Positions 46,137 through 55,079 of a DNA stretch of 64,000 bases are shown one piece after another (the first letter of the stretch is position 1; every line of letters starts with the position of its first letter). Source of the DNA: Saprospiraceae bacterium (GTDB taxonomy: Bacteria; Bacteroidota; Bacteroidia; Chitinophagales; Saprospiraceae). The position numbers and the translations under genes were made by a program. The stretch lies in NCBI GenBank assembly GCA_016713025.1, contig JADJPZ010000004.1, positions 1,984,001 to 2,048,000 on the forward strand. The letters run 5' to 3'. The notes under the pieces were generated by a model. It had not been told where the DNA came from, did not search any database, and saw only the letters and a program-made list of their open reading frames with translations.

Positions 46137-46730
46137 ATGAAGGATTCAATATTTATATTTTTTATATTATTATTTGTCCTATTTTCATGTCGCAAACAAT
46201 CAGAAGAAGTTGTAGCTGATGTCTGCTTTACCGGAAGTGGGAATTCTATTCTAAAATGTATTCCAACAGATTCAATTTATCTGGAAGGGAAAATTAATGG
46301 TAAATCCTGGAAAGCCAAAAAGTTCAGATCAGATGTTGGAACAGGTTATAAAAATTATTTTTTTGTTGGTTTCGATGCAGTATTGCCTTATGATAGTTGC
46401 AAGTCGTATGCCTATCTTAGTCTAGGATCAGATGTTTGGGGTAATTTAGGATTTAAAAATGTCTATGATACAATTTTTTTTAGAAATTCAGGACATTATA
46501 GTATTCCACACCCTGGTTTTGGGATTGTAGATACAAATGGACTTATAAGCCATAGGTTAATTTTTGAAGATACTCTTTCAAAGTCAAACTATATAACCCT
46601 TAGTGGGGTAAATCAAGACTCATCCATTCTTGAAGGAAGTTTTGCTTTGGAGTATATGCATATCAATGGCAGCTTTAAATCAGAATTTAAATACATCAGT
46701 GGAAAATTCAGATTAAATAAATGCAGGTGA
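46137..46730 (+). CDS. Unknown lipoprotein
   Basis: 197 residues that I do not recognise. The signal IFIFFILLFVLFSCRKQ gives Cys near 18. The mature protein opens with two cysteines (DVCFTGSGNSILKC) and then GKINGKSWKAKKF, which resembles the start of beta-sandwich lipoproteins of Bacteroidota (DUF6252-like). Tyr, Ser and Gly are frequent and no helix-rich region is seen. It is monocistronic. ATG 46137 preferred over TTG 46131. Confidence 0.65.
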   Translation: MKDSIFIFFILLFVLFSCRKQSEEVVADVCFTGSGNSILKCIPTDSIYLEGKINGKSWKAKKFRSDVGTGYKNYFFVGFDAVLPYDSCKSYAYLSLGSDVWGNLGFKNVYDTIFFRNSGHYSIPHPGFGIVDTNGLISHRLIFEDTLSKSNYITLSGVNQDSSILEGSFALEYMHINGSFKSEFKYISGKFRLNKCR

Positions 46731-46811
46731 CTAAAAGCCCATGATTATCCTGTGAAAATATGATTTTGTTGGTTGGAAATGGCGTCAATCAGGCTAAAGC
46801 GATTATTTTAC

Positions 46812-48056
46812 TTATGTTATAAAGGAAAGATTGCCTCCATGCCAGTCAGGGAATAAAATGTCTGGTATAGATACTTTCATATGTTTTTCAGCAACTTCAT
46901 TGAACACTGATCTGAAGTCTATGGTCACCGGAAGGTCTCTGCCATCTTCAAGATTTTCAGCAGATAAATCTGACATCTTATGATAAACCTTTCCCCCTGC
47001 AATGTTTTTTCCAATCACAAAACTACAGGAAGCCCTTCCATGATCTGTTCCATTGGTACCGTTTTGTTTTACCGTGCGTCCAAACTCCGTCATCGTCATG
47101 ATCACCACATCATCTTGATAAGTACCTAAATCATTCCACAAAGCCATCACAGATTTGCTGAGATCATTGGCATTTCTGGCAAAAATACCTGAATCAGTCC
47201 CCTGATTAAAATGTGTATCCCAACCGTTGCTTTCTGCAAATGCTACTTCCAGGCCTACATCAGATTTGATCAGGTGAGCTATCTGCTTCAAGGAGGTTCC
47301 CAACGGCGAAACCGGATATTTTGAGCCTGAAGAAGGTGAATAGTTTTTAAAATTGAGCTTTTCCACCATTTTTATAGCTTCAAAGGACTCTTTGGACGTT
47401 TGTTTTTGAAGTTCATCGGTCGTAAGGTCATATAACTCTTCAAAACTCTCTGCTGATTGTTTCAAACTGATTTTCCCCGCGCCTCCTTTTAGTTTGAAAT
47501 CATTAAAATCCCGAACAGCAAGACATGGAAAGTCGCCATAAAACGATTTAGGCAGGCTAGATGTTAAACTTACTCCACTAAAGGTGTTATGGCTTAATTT
47601 TTTTTGATTGAGGAGTCTATTGAGCCAACCATCGCGAGTGCCCTTGTGAAATGGTGTTCCATTTTCCATATAATCCTGGGCATCAAAATGGCTGCGGGTC
47701 TTATTTGGCGAGCCCATTCCGTGTATGACAGCCAGATTTTTTGACCGAAATACTGATTCAAAATCTCTGAATCCCGGATGCAACCCAAATGTATTGTCCA
47801 GATCTATTAAGGGTTTTCCATTTCCGGCTTCCATAAAAATGCCGGGACGAGCATTTTTTAAGTGTATGTCATTAAAAGGAGTCACAGCCATCAGACCATC
47901 CATAGCACCACGTTGGAAGATACATATCAGTATCTTATTTTTTGATATTCTTTTTTGATCAAGGACGGCCGCTCTTACAAAATCCGGTATACCCGCAATA
48001 CCTAAACCCAAAATGGCTACACCACCTTTTTTTAAAAATAATCTTCTGTTTTCCAT
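46812..48056 (-). CDS. DUF1501 family protein, Tat substrate
   Basis: About 414 residues. A twin-arginine signal (ENRRLFLKKGGVAILGLG) indicates export of a folded protein. The rest belongs to the DUF1501 family, an alkaline-phosphatase-like fold: ICIFQRGAMDGLMAVTPF, SPNKTRSHFDAQDYMENGT, ESNGWDTHFNQG and VVIMTMTEFGRTVKQN with GTDHGRASCSF. Its role is unknown. It is paired with DUF1800 in very many bacteria. It starts 1 nt after the DUF1800 stop codon. Confidence 0.9.
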   Translation of the reverse strand: MENRRLFLKKGGVAILGLGIAGIPDFVRAAVLDQKRISKNKILICIFQRGAMDGLMAVTPFNDIHLKNARPGIFMEAGNGKPLIDLDNTFGLHPGFRDFESVFRSKNLAVIHGMGSPNKTRSHFDAQDYMENGTPFHKGTRDGWLNRLLNQKKLSHNTFSGVSLTSSLPKSFYGDFPCLAVRDFNDFKLKGGAGKISLKQSAESFEELYDLTTDELQKQTSKESFEAIKMVEKLNFKNYSPSSGSKYPVSPLGTSLKQIAHLIKSDVGLEVAFAESNGWDTHFNQGTDSGIFARNANDLSKSVMALWNDLGTYQDDVVIMTMTEFGRTVKQNGTNGTDHGRASCSFVIGKNIAGGKVYHKMSDLSAENLEDGRDLPVTIDFRSVFNEVAEKHMKVSIPDILFPDWHGGNLSFIT

Positions 48057-48057
48057 T

Positions 48058-49860
48058 TTATTTTCTTTGAAATTCCGGTGACCCAATAAGCATTCCCAAC
48101 ACATGTGTAATTTTTGAATTCTCAGTAATTTCAGCCATATTTTTATGACTTACTTCATCCATTCCTTCATCAGATTTTTCCTGATCAGTACCGGCAGCCT
48201 TGTTTACTTTTTCAGAAAAAGACGGATCACTGACCAATGGTGTCAATCTTTCTACGGTAGATTGTATATTTCTTTCCGGCAACAATCGTTTTCCAATCTT
48301 AAATATGGCATCCTCAACTGATTCCGGTTCCTGATTTTGGAGTAATTTTTCAGGATCATATGAAATTCCTCTTATCTTACCATTTGCCAGATCCAATCCA
48401 AAGTTCATTCGGTTGAGCAATGATCCGGTATTGATCCAGTATTTGCCCTGATCGGGAAAACCGGTGGGTGCTTGATAATTATAGAGTTTTTGCCCCATCT
48501 TTGTTATCCAATTTGATATGGGTGCCGGGTTATGAATTTCAACTTGTAAAATTCTCATCGCACTGATTGTATACTCAAAAGGTGATTTTATTTTTTGGTG
48601 TATTGCATTTTTATTCCAGAAAGACTCGTGATACACCAATTTCGACAGAACTTCTCTTATATTTCCACCTGAATGTATAAAGACTTCAGAAAGATGTTTA
48701 ATCAATGTTTCATCCGGCCGATCATTTGTAAATCTTGTAGCTAATTTTTGACATATAAACCGTGCAGTAGAAGGGTGTTTTGCCAAATTATCAAGTAATT
48801 GTAGTCCCTCATCATAACCTCCCTGATCATAAGATACTCCCAACACTATTTTTTGTCCTTTTTCATGCCTGTTGGGTACAAAAAGGAAATCTCCATGATG
48901 TACAAAACCTTGAGATACAAGCCTGTCCTCTCCTATTCTGTCTAAAAACTTAACCAATTTATTATTTGCTTCATCACCCATAGGATAAATGGTCCATCCA
49001 GTGAGAATCTTGGCAGCATTCCTGACATCATCCTGAGTGTATCCACCATCAACACCTAAAGTGTGCAGTTCCATGATTTCACGAGCATAGTTTTCATTCA
49101 ATCCACTGGATTTTTTATTCATTTTTCTCTTGGCAAAACCATCTTCATTTTCTGCCATACTTAAAAAATTGTCCAGATATGTCAGCATGGCAGGTGACTG
49201 CGCGGTACTAATTAGCATATCCTTAAAATACCCAACTACATGAGGTCTTATAGCATCTCTTTCATAGGAAAGCACAAATCGTGATGTCTGATTTTTGCCC
49301 ATAAAAACATTAAAATGATTGAACCAAAAATCAGTAAGGATTTCATGTATTTGATTTTGGCTATACACTGCCCTTACAATCTTCTGATGGATGGTTTGAT
49401 TTTCAAGTTCTTTTGCGCTACTTACCCCATGCTTTAGTTTAAGCTCCCGGTAAATCTCTCGCAATTTTTCTTTATTTTCATCCGTTACATCTTCCTTTGA
49501 AACCAGTCCTTCATCTATCGCCCTTTTTCTCAATTGAGCCCCTAACGAATATGTATTGACAAGTTCCTTATTTGACATTTTTAATCCAGGGAAAGAACTT
49601 AGTCTTTTGTCCAAATCAGGATCTGCTATATTACCATCCAATTGTGTAAAAAACCAATTTTCAAGCCCCATTTTAATAGCAGCATCTATATCCTTATCAC
49701 GCACCCCAAAAGTAAACTTGCTTAAAAGATGTTCTGCAGCCTGCCGTTCAGTCAATCCTGAAGCTGCATATGGAAACTTTTTAACAACTTGTTTCTGTGC
49801 AAAACATCCATAGTTGAAGAAAATGAACACAAAGATCAAAGGATTCAGTAAGTATCTCAT
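48058..49860 (-). CDS. DUF1800 family secreted protein
   Basis: About 600 residues with a signal peptide ending near YGCFAQ, which may be a lipobox. The DUF1800 core is seen in AAEHLLSKFTFGVRDKDID, FWFNHFNVFMGKN, NENYAREIMELHTLGVDGGY and DVRNAAKILTGWTI. It forms an operon with DUF1501. Roles in exported polymer or glycan handling have been proposed, but none is established. The longer upstream reading (to 49956) has no signal and is rejected. Confidence 0.9.
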   Translation of the reverse strand: MRYLLNPLIFVFIFFNYGCFAQKQVVKKFPYAASGLTERQAAEHLLSKFTFGVRDKDIDAAIKMGLENWFFTQLDGNIADPDLDKRLSSFPGLKMSNKELVNTYSLGAQLRKRAIDEGLVSKEDVTDENKEKLREIYRELKLKHGVSSAKELENQTIHQKIVRAVYSQNQIHEILTDFWFNHFNVFMGKNQTSRFVLSYERDAIRPHVVGYFKDMLISTAQSPAMLTYLDNFLSMAENEDGFAKRKMNKKSSGLNENYAREIMELHTLGVDGGYTQDDVRNAAKILTGWTIYPMGDEANNKLVKFLDRIGEDRLVSQGFVHHGDFLFVPNRHEKGQKIVLGVSYDQGGYDEGLQLLDNLAKHPSTARFICQKLATRFTNDRPDETLIKHLSEVFIHSGGNIREVLSKLVYHESFWNKNAIHQKIKSPFEYTISAMRILQVEIHNPAPISNWITKMGQKLYNYQAPTGFPDQGKYWINTGSLLNRMNFGLDLANGKIRGISYDPEKLLQNQEPESVEDAIFKIGKRLLPERNIQSTVERLTPLVSDPSFSEKVNKAAGTDQEKSDEGMDEVSHKNMAEITENSKITHVLGMLIGSPEFQRK

Positions 49861-50201
49861 TTTAAATTTTTTAGGCTGTGTTATTTTTAATATATGATTA
49901 ATAGTAATAATTCTGATATTTAGATACAAATAGAGGAGATTTCCTCCATACTTCATGAAACCTGTCTAAGAAAATAAGTTTTTAGCATGTGGTTTCGGCT
50001 CCACTCCGTTGCGCTCAACCACCGTCTTCGAATTGAAACAGGTAACTGAGCGCACTTACCTACATTTTTCTTATCATATATATATTTTAACAGAGCCATT
50101 TTTTATATCAATATTGAACTTTATCCAATTGGACATATCTTATGGTAGAAAGTTTAACCCGCAATAAATTTTATTAACTTTGTACAGAAAAATGGATAAT
50201 A
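49861..50201. other. 340-bp gap before GNAT gene
   Basis: No gene and no copy of the local repeat families is seen. A GC-richer patch (about 49992-50050, with TTGCGCTCAACCACCG) is the only compositional feature. The GNAT -7 box is at 50175. Confidence 0.5.
50175..50182 (+). promoter_or_regulatory. -7 box of GNAT gene
   Basis: TAACTTTG matches TAnnTTTG; the ATG follows 19 nt later. Confidence 0.5.
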
Positions 50202-50726
50202 ATGCTGGTATTTCCAATACTCATAAAAAAAAGGCTCAAATTCCGACAATTAACGGTAGACGATTTTGAAGCATTGGTAGATTTGGCCAATAATAGAAAT
50301 ATAAGTCAACAAATAGTCAATATCCCATATCCTTTTCAAGAATTCAACGCTGTGCATAGATTGAGCTATGTAGTTGAAGGTTTTAAAACTAGGCAAAGGT
50401 TTGTCTTTGCTATTGTTTGCCGAGACAATGACAAATTCATTGGTGAAATAAGCATAAATATCAGAAATAATACTGATGAGGCAGAAATAGGATATTGGAT
50501 AGGTGAACCCTATTGGAATAATGGATATGGGTCAGAAGCCATCTCCGGAATTTCAAAATTCGCATTTGAAATCCTGAAACTAAAAACATTGTTCGCCACT
50601 GTAAACAAAGATAATTTACCATCCATCAAAGCATTGACCAATAATGACTTCAAACATATAAAAACAAGTGGTATGACCGATGTTTATATAAGGTATCTCG
50701 GTCTGTCATCTGGAAAAAAGATATAG
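50202..50726 (+). CDS. GNAT N-acetyltransferase, RimJ/RimL type
   Basis: 174 residues of the GNAT fold. It opens with KKRLKFRQLTVDDFEALVDL. The acetyl-CoA region is EAEIGYWIGEPYWNNGYGSE, followed by AISGISKFAFEILKLKTLFA and VNKDNLPSIKALTNNDF. This matches the RimJ/RimL-like group that acetylates protein N-termini, small amines or antibiotics. The substrate is unknown. It is monocistronic. Confidence 0.85.
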   Translation: MLVFPILIKKRLKFRQLTVDDFEALVDLANNRNISQQIVNIPYPFQEFNAVHRLSYVVEGFKTRQRFVFAIVCRDNDKFIGEISINIRNNTDEAEIGYWIGEPYWNNGYGSEAISGISKFAFEILKLKTLFATVNKDNLPSIKALTNNDFKHIKTSGMTDVYIRYLGLSSGKKI

Positions 50727-50838
50727 AGTTTCCCACATATAGACAAAATCTTATTATATATTTTTTAAACAGACCAACGTAAAGGCAATGTATTAACGCC
50801 GAAACCACTTGGAACAACAGTAGGATTCGAATTATTCA

Positions 50839-50953
50839 AAACATTTCAAATAACCTAAATTAAAAAAGGGAGTCAAATTGACTCCCTTTAAATGTCGGGG
50901 CGGCAGGATTCGAACCTGCGACCCTCCCGCCTAACGGGATGCGCTAACCGGAT
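50839..50953 (-). pseudogene. tRNA-Pro 3'-part duplication with terminator
   Basis: The T-arm, acceptor 3' strand, discriminator and downstream terminator of tRNA-Pro are repeated here (50896-50953 match 51298-51356; the hairpin at 50865-50889 matches 51267-51291). The anticodon arm is altered (CCCGTTAGGCGGG, 2 nt shorter), and the 5' acceptor strand and part of the D-arm are absent. It cannot form a tRNA. Together with the true tRNA-Pro it flanks the GIY-YIG gene as a direct repeat. Confidence 0.75.
50865..50889 (-). terminator. Hairpin terminator, duplicate copy
   Basis: AAAGGGAGTCAA and TTGACTCCCTTT are a perfect stem. On the minus strand a T-run follows. This is the repeated form of the tRNA-Pro terminator at 51267-51291. 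Confidence 0.65.
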
Positions 50954-50994
50954 TAATCCAAAAATATTTTTTATCAAAATAACAATCCTTTGAC

Positions 50995-51246
50995 TTAGTT
51001 GATAATTAATCCTTCATCTTTTAAATATTTCTTGATATTTCGTTTCTTGATGTACAATTCTTTTTTTATTGCTTCGCTTTTTTCTTGATAGTTTTCAAAA
51101 TGCACAACCTTCCAGTCTTTTGCTTTTGAAGTAAATCCCCCATGTTCACAAAGATGACGACTCAATCTTTCATCTAATGGCATAGATGTATAGCCTACGT
51201 AATATTTAGCAAGAGTAGCAGAATACAGTATATAAACTATGAACAT
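50995..51246 (-). CDS. Small GIY-YIG nuclease-family protein
   Basis: 83 residues, the whole being a GIY-YIG domain. VYILYSATLAKYYVGYT holds the two GIY-YIG-type strands, RLSRHLCEHGG the Arg/His block, and EAIKKELYIKK the catalytic Glu helix. Proteins of this length (UPF0213/YhbQ-like) are multi-copy in many Bacteroidota. The domain cuts DNA in homing and repair enzymes. Here the gene sits between a true tRNA-Pro and a broken 3' copy of it, and its start codon is inside the repeated segment. Confidence 0.85.
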   Translation of the reverse strand: MFIVYILYSATLAKYYVGYTSMPLDERLSRHLCEHGGFTSKAKDWKVVHFENYQEKSEAIKKELYIKKRNIKKYLKDEGLIIN

Positions 51247-51266
51247 TTGAAATGACTTTAATTAAA

Positions 51267-51291
51267 AAGGGAGCCAAAATTGACTCCCTTT
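51267..51291 (-). terminator. Terminator after tRNA-Pro
   Basis: AAAGGGAG and CTCCCTTT arms with a C.A mismatch higher in the stem, followed on the minus strand by TTTTT. It should end the tRNA transcript 20 nt before the GIY-YIG start. Confidence 0.6.
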
Positions 51292-51296
51292 AAATG

Positions 51297-51371
51297 TCGG
51301 GGCGGCAGGATTCGAACCTGCGGCCCTCTGCTCCCAAAGCAGATACGCTAACCGGACTGCGCTACGCCCCG
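51297..51371 (-). tRNA. tRNA-Pro (anticodon UGG)
   Basis: Acceptor CGGGGCG pairs with CGCCCCG. The anticodon arm is TCTGC-TTTGGGA-GCAGA with UGG, and the T-arm is GCAGG-TTCGAAT-CCTGC. 75 nt; 3' CCA is not encoded. All four stems can form. Confidence 0.95.
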
Positions 51372-51419
51372 TATTTATCCTTTAAACAATAATATTTTTG
51401 ATTATTGCATACTCGAAAG

Positions 51420-51506
51420 CGGTGGAGGGGGGATTCGAACCCCCGGTACCGTTTCCAGTACGACAGTTTAGCAAACTGTTGGTTTAAGCCACTCACCCAC
51501 CCCACC
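51420..51506 (-). tRNA. tRNA-Ser (anticodon GCU)
   Basis: Class II tRNA of 87 nt. Acceptor GGTGGGG pairs with CTCCACC. The anticodon arm is ACAGT-TTGCTAA-ACTGT with GCU. A long variable arm (TACTGGAAACGGTA) and the T-arm GGGGG-TTCGAAT-CCCCC follow. CCA is not encoded. Confidence 0.95.
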
Positions 51507-51635
51507 TGATATATCCTAAACTGCTTTAAGAGCTATCAAAACTTACTTTTCTTCAAAAGCGATGCAAAGATAAGACTATGTGATTTAAAACAAAATAAAT
51601 TCAGATATATTTCTTTAAATCTATCTTTAGTTTGG

Positions 51636-51710
51636 TGAGACATACTGGACTCGAACCAGTGACCCCTACCCTGTCAAGGTAGTGCTCTAAACCAACTGAG
51701 CTAATATCTC
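51636..51710 (-). tRNA. tRNA-Val (anticodon GAC)
   Basis: Acceptor GAGATAT pairs with ATGTCTC. The anticodon arm is CTACC-TTGACAG-GGTAG with GAC. The D-arm TAGCTCAGTTGGTTTAGAGC is regular. CCA is encoded at 51633-51635. 75 nt. Confidence 0.95.
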
Positions 51711-51770
51711 AATAATAAAATATAAATCAGAACCGAAACTACTAAACCAATCGTCTATCCTAAGGCTTTC

Positions 51771-52268
51771 TTATAAAGTTTGTAATTCAGCCATTAGTTC
51801 TTCAGGTTTTTTATACCCCGGAGAAATTGTTATAGGTTCTAATTTTTCATTAAGGTATACCAATGTAGGATAAGACAATCTGCCTTGTAATAATTCTATT
51901 CCAAGACCGTTTATGCCATTTCTGCCCATTGGTTCCCAATTATATGCTTTTCCTTTGTAGCTGACGGGCTCCTTTTGCTCCGCATTAAATTTCACTACAT
52001 GGAAGTTTTTATTCAAATATTCAATAAGTGCAGGATCAGTAAAAGTCTTTTTATCCATCACTTTGCACCACCCACACCAATCCGTATATACATCGACCAA
52101 AAATTTTTTATTATTTCCACCTGTAGTTCCAATCTCACTTGCTTGTTCAACAGTAAGCCAGTTGAGTTTTCCTTCGAGTGTCGCATCTGACTGTGAAGTG
52201 GTTTCACCTTTGTTTTTACAACCAACTGCTGCGAAAGAAATTAAAACTATAAAATGTATAAATTTCAT
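51771..52268 (-). CDS. Thioredoxin-like lipoprotein
   Basis: About 165 residues. The lipobox SFAAVGCKNK gives Cys near 17. A thioredoxin fold follows with VDVYTDWCGWCKVMDKKTF: the CGWC active site is like the C-terminal domain of DsbD and thioredoxin-7-type proteins. LSYPTLVYL is the cis-Pro strand. It probably reduces or isomerises disulfides in the periplasm. A -7 box (TATCTTTG on the minus strand) lies at 52287-52294. Start ATG 52268. Confidence 0.85.
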   Translation of the reverse strand: MKFIHFIVLISFAAVGCKNKGETTSQSDATLEGKLNWLTVEQASEIGTTGGNNKKFLVDVYTDWCGWCKVMDKKTFTDPALIEYLNKNFHVVKFNAEQKEPVSYKGKAYNWEPMGRNGINGLGIELLQGRLSYPTLVYLNEKLEPITISPGYKKPEELMAELQTL

Positions 52269-52286
52269 TTTAAAAATTTCAGGCCG

Positions 52287-52294
52287 CAAAGATA
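52287..52294 (-). promoter_or_regulatory. -7 box of the thioredoxin-like gene
   Basis: The minus strand reads TATCTTTG, a full match to TAnnTTTG, 18 nt before the ATG at 52268. Confidence 0.5.
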
Positions 52295-52436
52295 TAATAT
52301 ATTTGCAAAACTAACTATGCGAATGAATAATTTTTTAATATTCAAAATTCAATTTAGGATGAAATGGATATGAGTTTACCCTTATAGATGGATGAATAGT
52401 ATACCACTTCAACCACTATTATATAAATTTCAACAA

Positions 52437-53843
52437 TTATACGCTCACCAGATTTGTCTTAACTTTTTTAACCAATTGGTATACTTTATCTTTGAATAAA
52501 GTGTCTGTGTCCATCAAATCCTGTATCGTTTTTAATGAATGTATCACTGTACTATGATCCCTCCCACCAAATGAATCTCCAATTACTTTTAGTGAGTTAT
52601 TGGTATAGTTTTTTGCCAGATACATAGATAGTTGTCTTGCCATTACCACTTCCCTTAACCTAGTCTTTGAACCTAATTTGTCAACAGATATATCAAAATG
52701 TTTTGCTACCAGAATTTTAATATTCTCAACAGAAATCTCCTGATCTACATGTGAAACAAACTGTCTGATAACTTCTTTAACTAATTTTATGTCAATAGAT
52801 CTTCGGTTTAGAGATGATTGTGCCAACAAAGATATAACCACTCCTTCTATTTCCCTGATATTGTTTTTGATATGAGTACAGATATACTCTTTAATTTCAT
52901 CTGAAAGTACCAGATTTTCATTTTCTATCTTCTTATTGAGAATCTTTATTCTGGTTTCAAAGTCTGGTGTTCTTAGATCTGCCACCAAACCCCACTTAAA
53001 TCTGGATATCAGGCGGGCTTCTACATCCTGCAAATCTTTGGGAGGTCTGTCAGAACTTAGTATTATTTGTTTTCCTGCCTGGTGCAATTGATTAAATATG
53101 TTAAAAAATATTTCCTGAGTTTTGGGCCTGTTTGCCAAAAACTGTATATCATCAATGATTAAGATATCTATCATTTGATAGAAATTCATAAAATCATTAA
53201 CACTATTGGATTTTATAGCCTGAATGACTTGATTTGTAAATTTTTCAGTAGTCACATACATCACTTGTTTATCAGCGTGATCACTCAATATTTTGTTGCC
53301 TATAGCTTGGATAAGATGAGTTTTCCCTAATCCTACATCACCATAAACAATCAGGGGATTGAAAGCAGTACCACCTGGTTTTTTTGCTATAGCAACACCT
53401 GCAGATACAGGAAACCTGTTACATTCTCCTTGTACAAACTGATCAAAAGTATAGTTGGGGTTTAAATGTGCATCAATCCGGACTTTTTTAATACCAGGTA
53501 TAACAAAAGGATTAGGAATGGAAGTACTAACCGTTTCTTCATCATTAATTTTTCTTGGCAGACTATTACCTACACCAATTTTTTTATGGTTATCTACCAT
53601 GATTTGATACTCTAATCTGCCATTATGCCCAATTTCCTGCCTTATTGCCTTTTTTAACAAACTCACATAATGCTCTTCAAGCCATTCGTAGAAAAATTTA
53701 TTTGGGACTTGGATAGTTAAGACTTCATTTTCAAACTTAACTGGTTTTATTGGCTCAAACCAAGTTTTATAGGGTTGATTATCAATGCTCTTTCTTACAA
53801 TATTGAGACACTCTTTCCAGATTATTGTATGATCCTTTACCAT
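52437..53843 (-). CDS. dnaA: Chromosomal replication initiator DnaA
   Basis: 468 residues that unwind the chromosome origin. Domain I is about 1-90 (WKECLNIVRKSIDNQPYKTW). The AAA+ domain has Walker A YGDVGLGKTHLIQAIGN and Walker B DILIIDDIQFLANR. Domain IV has the DNA-binding signature GGRDHSTVIHSL. Neither flank carries clear DnaA boxes (TTATNCACA), so the origin is probably elsewhere. No dnaN follows. Confidence 0.98.
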   Translation of the reverse strand: MVKDHTIIWKECLNIVRKSIDNQPYKTWFEPIKPVKFENEVLTIQVPNKFFYEWLEEHYVSLLKKAIRQEIGHNGRLEYQIMVDNHKKIGVGNSLPRKINDEETVSTSIPNPFVIPGIKKVRIDAHLNPNYTFDQFVQGECNRFPVSAGVAIAKKPGGTAFNPLIVYGDVGLGKTHLIQAIGNKILSDHADKQVMYVTTEKFTNQVIQAIKSNSVNDFMNFYQMIDILIIDDIQFLANRPKTQEIFFNIFNQLHQAGKQIILSSDRPPKDLQDVEARLISRFKWGLVADLRTPDFETRIKILNKKIENENLVLSDEIKEYICTHIKNNIREIEGVVISLLAQSSLNRRSIDIKLVKEVIRQFVSHVDQEISVENIKILVAKHFDISVDKLGSKTRLREVVMARQLSMYLAKNYTNNSLKVIGDSFGGRDHSTVIHSLKTIQDLMDTDTLFKDKVYQLVKKVKTNLVSV

Positions 53844-54149
53844 TTATAATAAAAATAAAAACTATTTAAAAAAATATCACTCAGTTACCAGCAAATCGGT
53901 AAAACCTATATCAACAATCACCATCCAATCACACATAGAGGATCATTTTATTTTGGGAGATGCGCAAAAGTGAGCAATTTTTTCAATATAAAAAATTAGT
54001 TAGACCTATTTTTTCAAGTATTTTTTCATACACCCATTCTGTTCATAATCAATAAGATATATTACATTATATTAACTTCACTAATGTTTGTAAATCAGAT
54101 TATTAAATCTTAAATATTACCATAATTGATATCTCATTGAAAAAATGTT
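53844..54149. other. 306-bp AT-rich gap after dnaA start
   Basis: No gene, no repeat of the local families and no convincing DnaA box cluster or unwinding element was found. The stretch is AT-rich and holds the dnaA promoter region. Confidence 0.5.
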
Positions 54150-55079
54150 TTATTGAGACTGACCGACAAAAAGGTTTTTACAAGTTACGCAAGTACCTTT
54201 TTTATTCTTTTCAAAAAAGACATCAATTCTACCCAATTGAATTCCTGCCCATCCGGCCTGATTCACTAATACCGGCATCCCTCTTTTGTTTTTGTATCTG
54301 TCAGGTTCTTTCATAAATGTATGCGTATGACCACCAATAATCAGATCAATATAAGAAGTATTTTGAGCCAACAGTATATCAGAAATCTTATTTTCCTGAT
54401 ATTTGTACCCCAGATGTGAAAGGCAGATGATATAATCACATTTTTTTTCCAATTTAAGGAATTCACCCCATTTTTCGGCACTTTCTACAGGATCATTATA
54501 TACAACTCCTTTGCAAAGACTTGAAGGAACCAGTCCAAACAACTCAATGCCCAGACCAAATACCCCTATCTTAAGTCCATCCTTTTTAAATATTTTATAA
54601 GGTATTGTTTTCTGATCTAGAACTGTGTCTGAAAAGTTATAGTTTGAATTGATAAAAGGAAAACTGGCATGTGGGAGTTGTTTCACTAAACCATCCATAC
54701 CTCCATCAAAATCATGATTTCCAATAGTGGCGGCATCATATTGCATTTCTGACATTAGCTTGATCTCGAGTTCACCACCAAAAAAATTAAAGTATGGTGT
54801 GCCCTGAAATATATCACCGGCATCAAGCAACAAAACATTATTGCTTTCCTTGCGGATCTGGTTGATAAGCGTAGATCTCTTTGCAACGCCTCCCAAGCCC
54901 TGATTCCTGCTACCATCCATCGGAAAAGGTTCGATGCGGCTATGAACATCATTTGTGTGTAATATGGTCAACTTTGATATATTAGGTTCATCAACAAATG
55001 CATTTAAAGGAAAATTGCCTAATGATAGAATAATACCCGAACCAATACTTGACTTTATAAAACTTCTTCTGTTGATCAT
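54150..55079 (-). CDS. 5'-nucleotidase metallophosphatase half
   Basis: 309 residues. A twin-arginine signal (MINRRSFIKSSIGSGIILS) indicates folded export. The calcineurin-like phosphatase domain shows LTILHTNDVHSR, LLLDAGDIFQGT, ATIGNHDFDGG and IIGGHTHTFMKE, all metal ligands of the UshA N-domain. It ends after the phosphatase domain; the substrate-binding domain is in the preceding gene, which it overlaps by 4 nt (ATGA). Together they would make one UshA-type enzyme. Confidence 0.9.
   Translation of the reverse strand: MINRRSFIKSSIGSGIILSLGNFPLNAFVDEPNISKLTILHTNDVHSRIEPFPMDGSRNQGLGGVAKRSTLINQIRKESNNVLLLDAGDIFQGTPYFNFFGGELEIKLMSEMQYDAATIGNHDFDGGMDGLVKQLPHASFPFINSNYNFSDTVLDQKTIPYKIFKKDGLKIGVFGLGIELFGLVPSSLCKGVVYNDPVESAEKWGEFLKLEKKCDYIICLSHLGYKYQENKISDILLAQNTSYIDLIIGGHTHTFMKEPDRYKNKRGMPVLVNQAGWAGIQLGRIDVFFEKNKKGTCVTCKNLFVGQSQ

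Noticed and set aside
50895..50957. A fourth functional tRNA
   Set aside because: The 5' acceptor strand and part of the D-arm are missing and the anticodon arm is two bases short.
53844..54149. Possible chromosome origin next to dnaA
   Set aside because: No cluster of TTATNCACA boxes was found in this gap or in 52300-52436, dnaN is not adjacent, and AT-richness alone is normal here.
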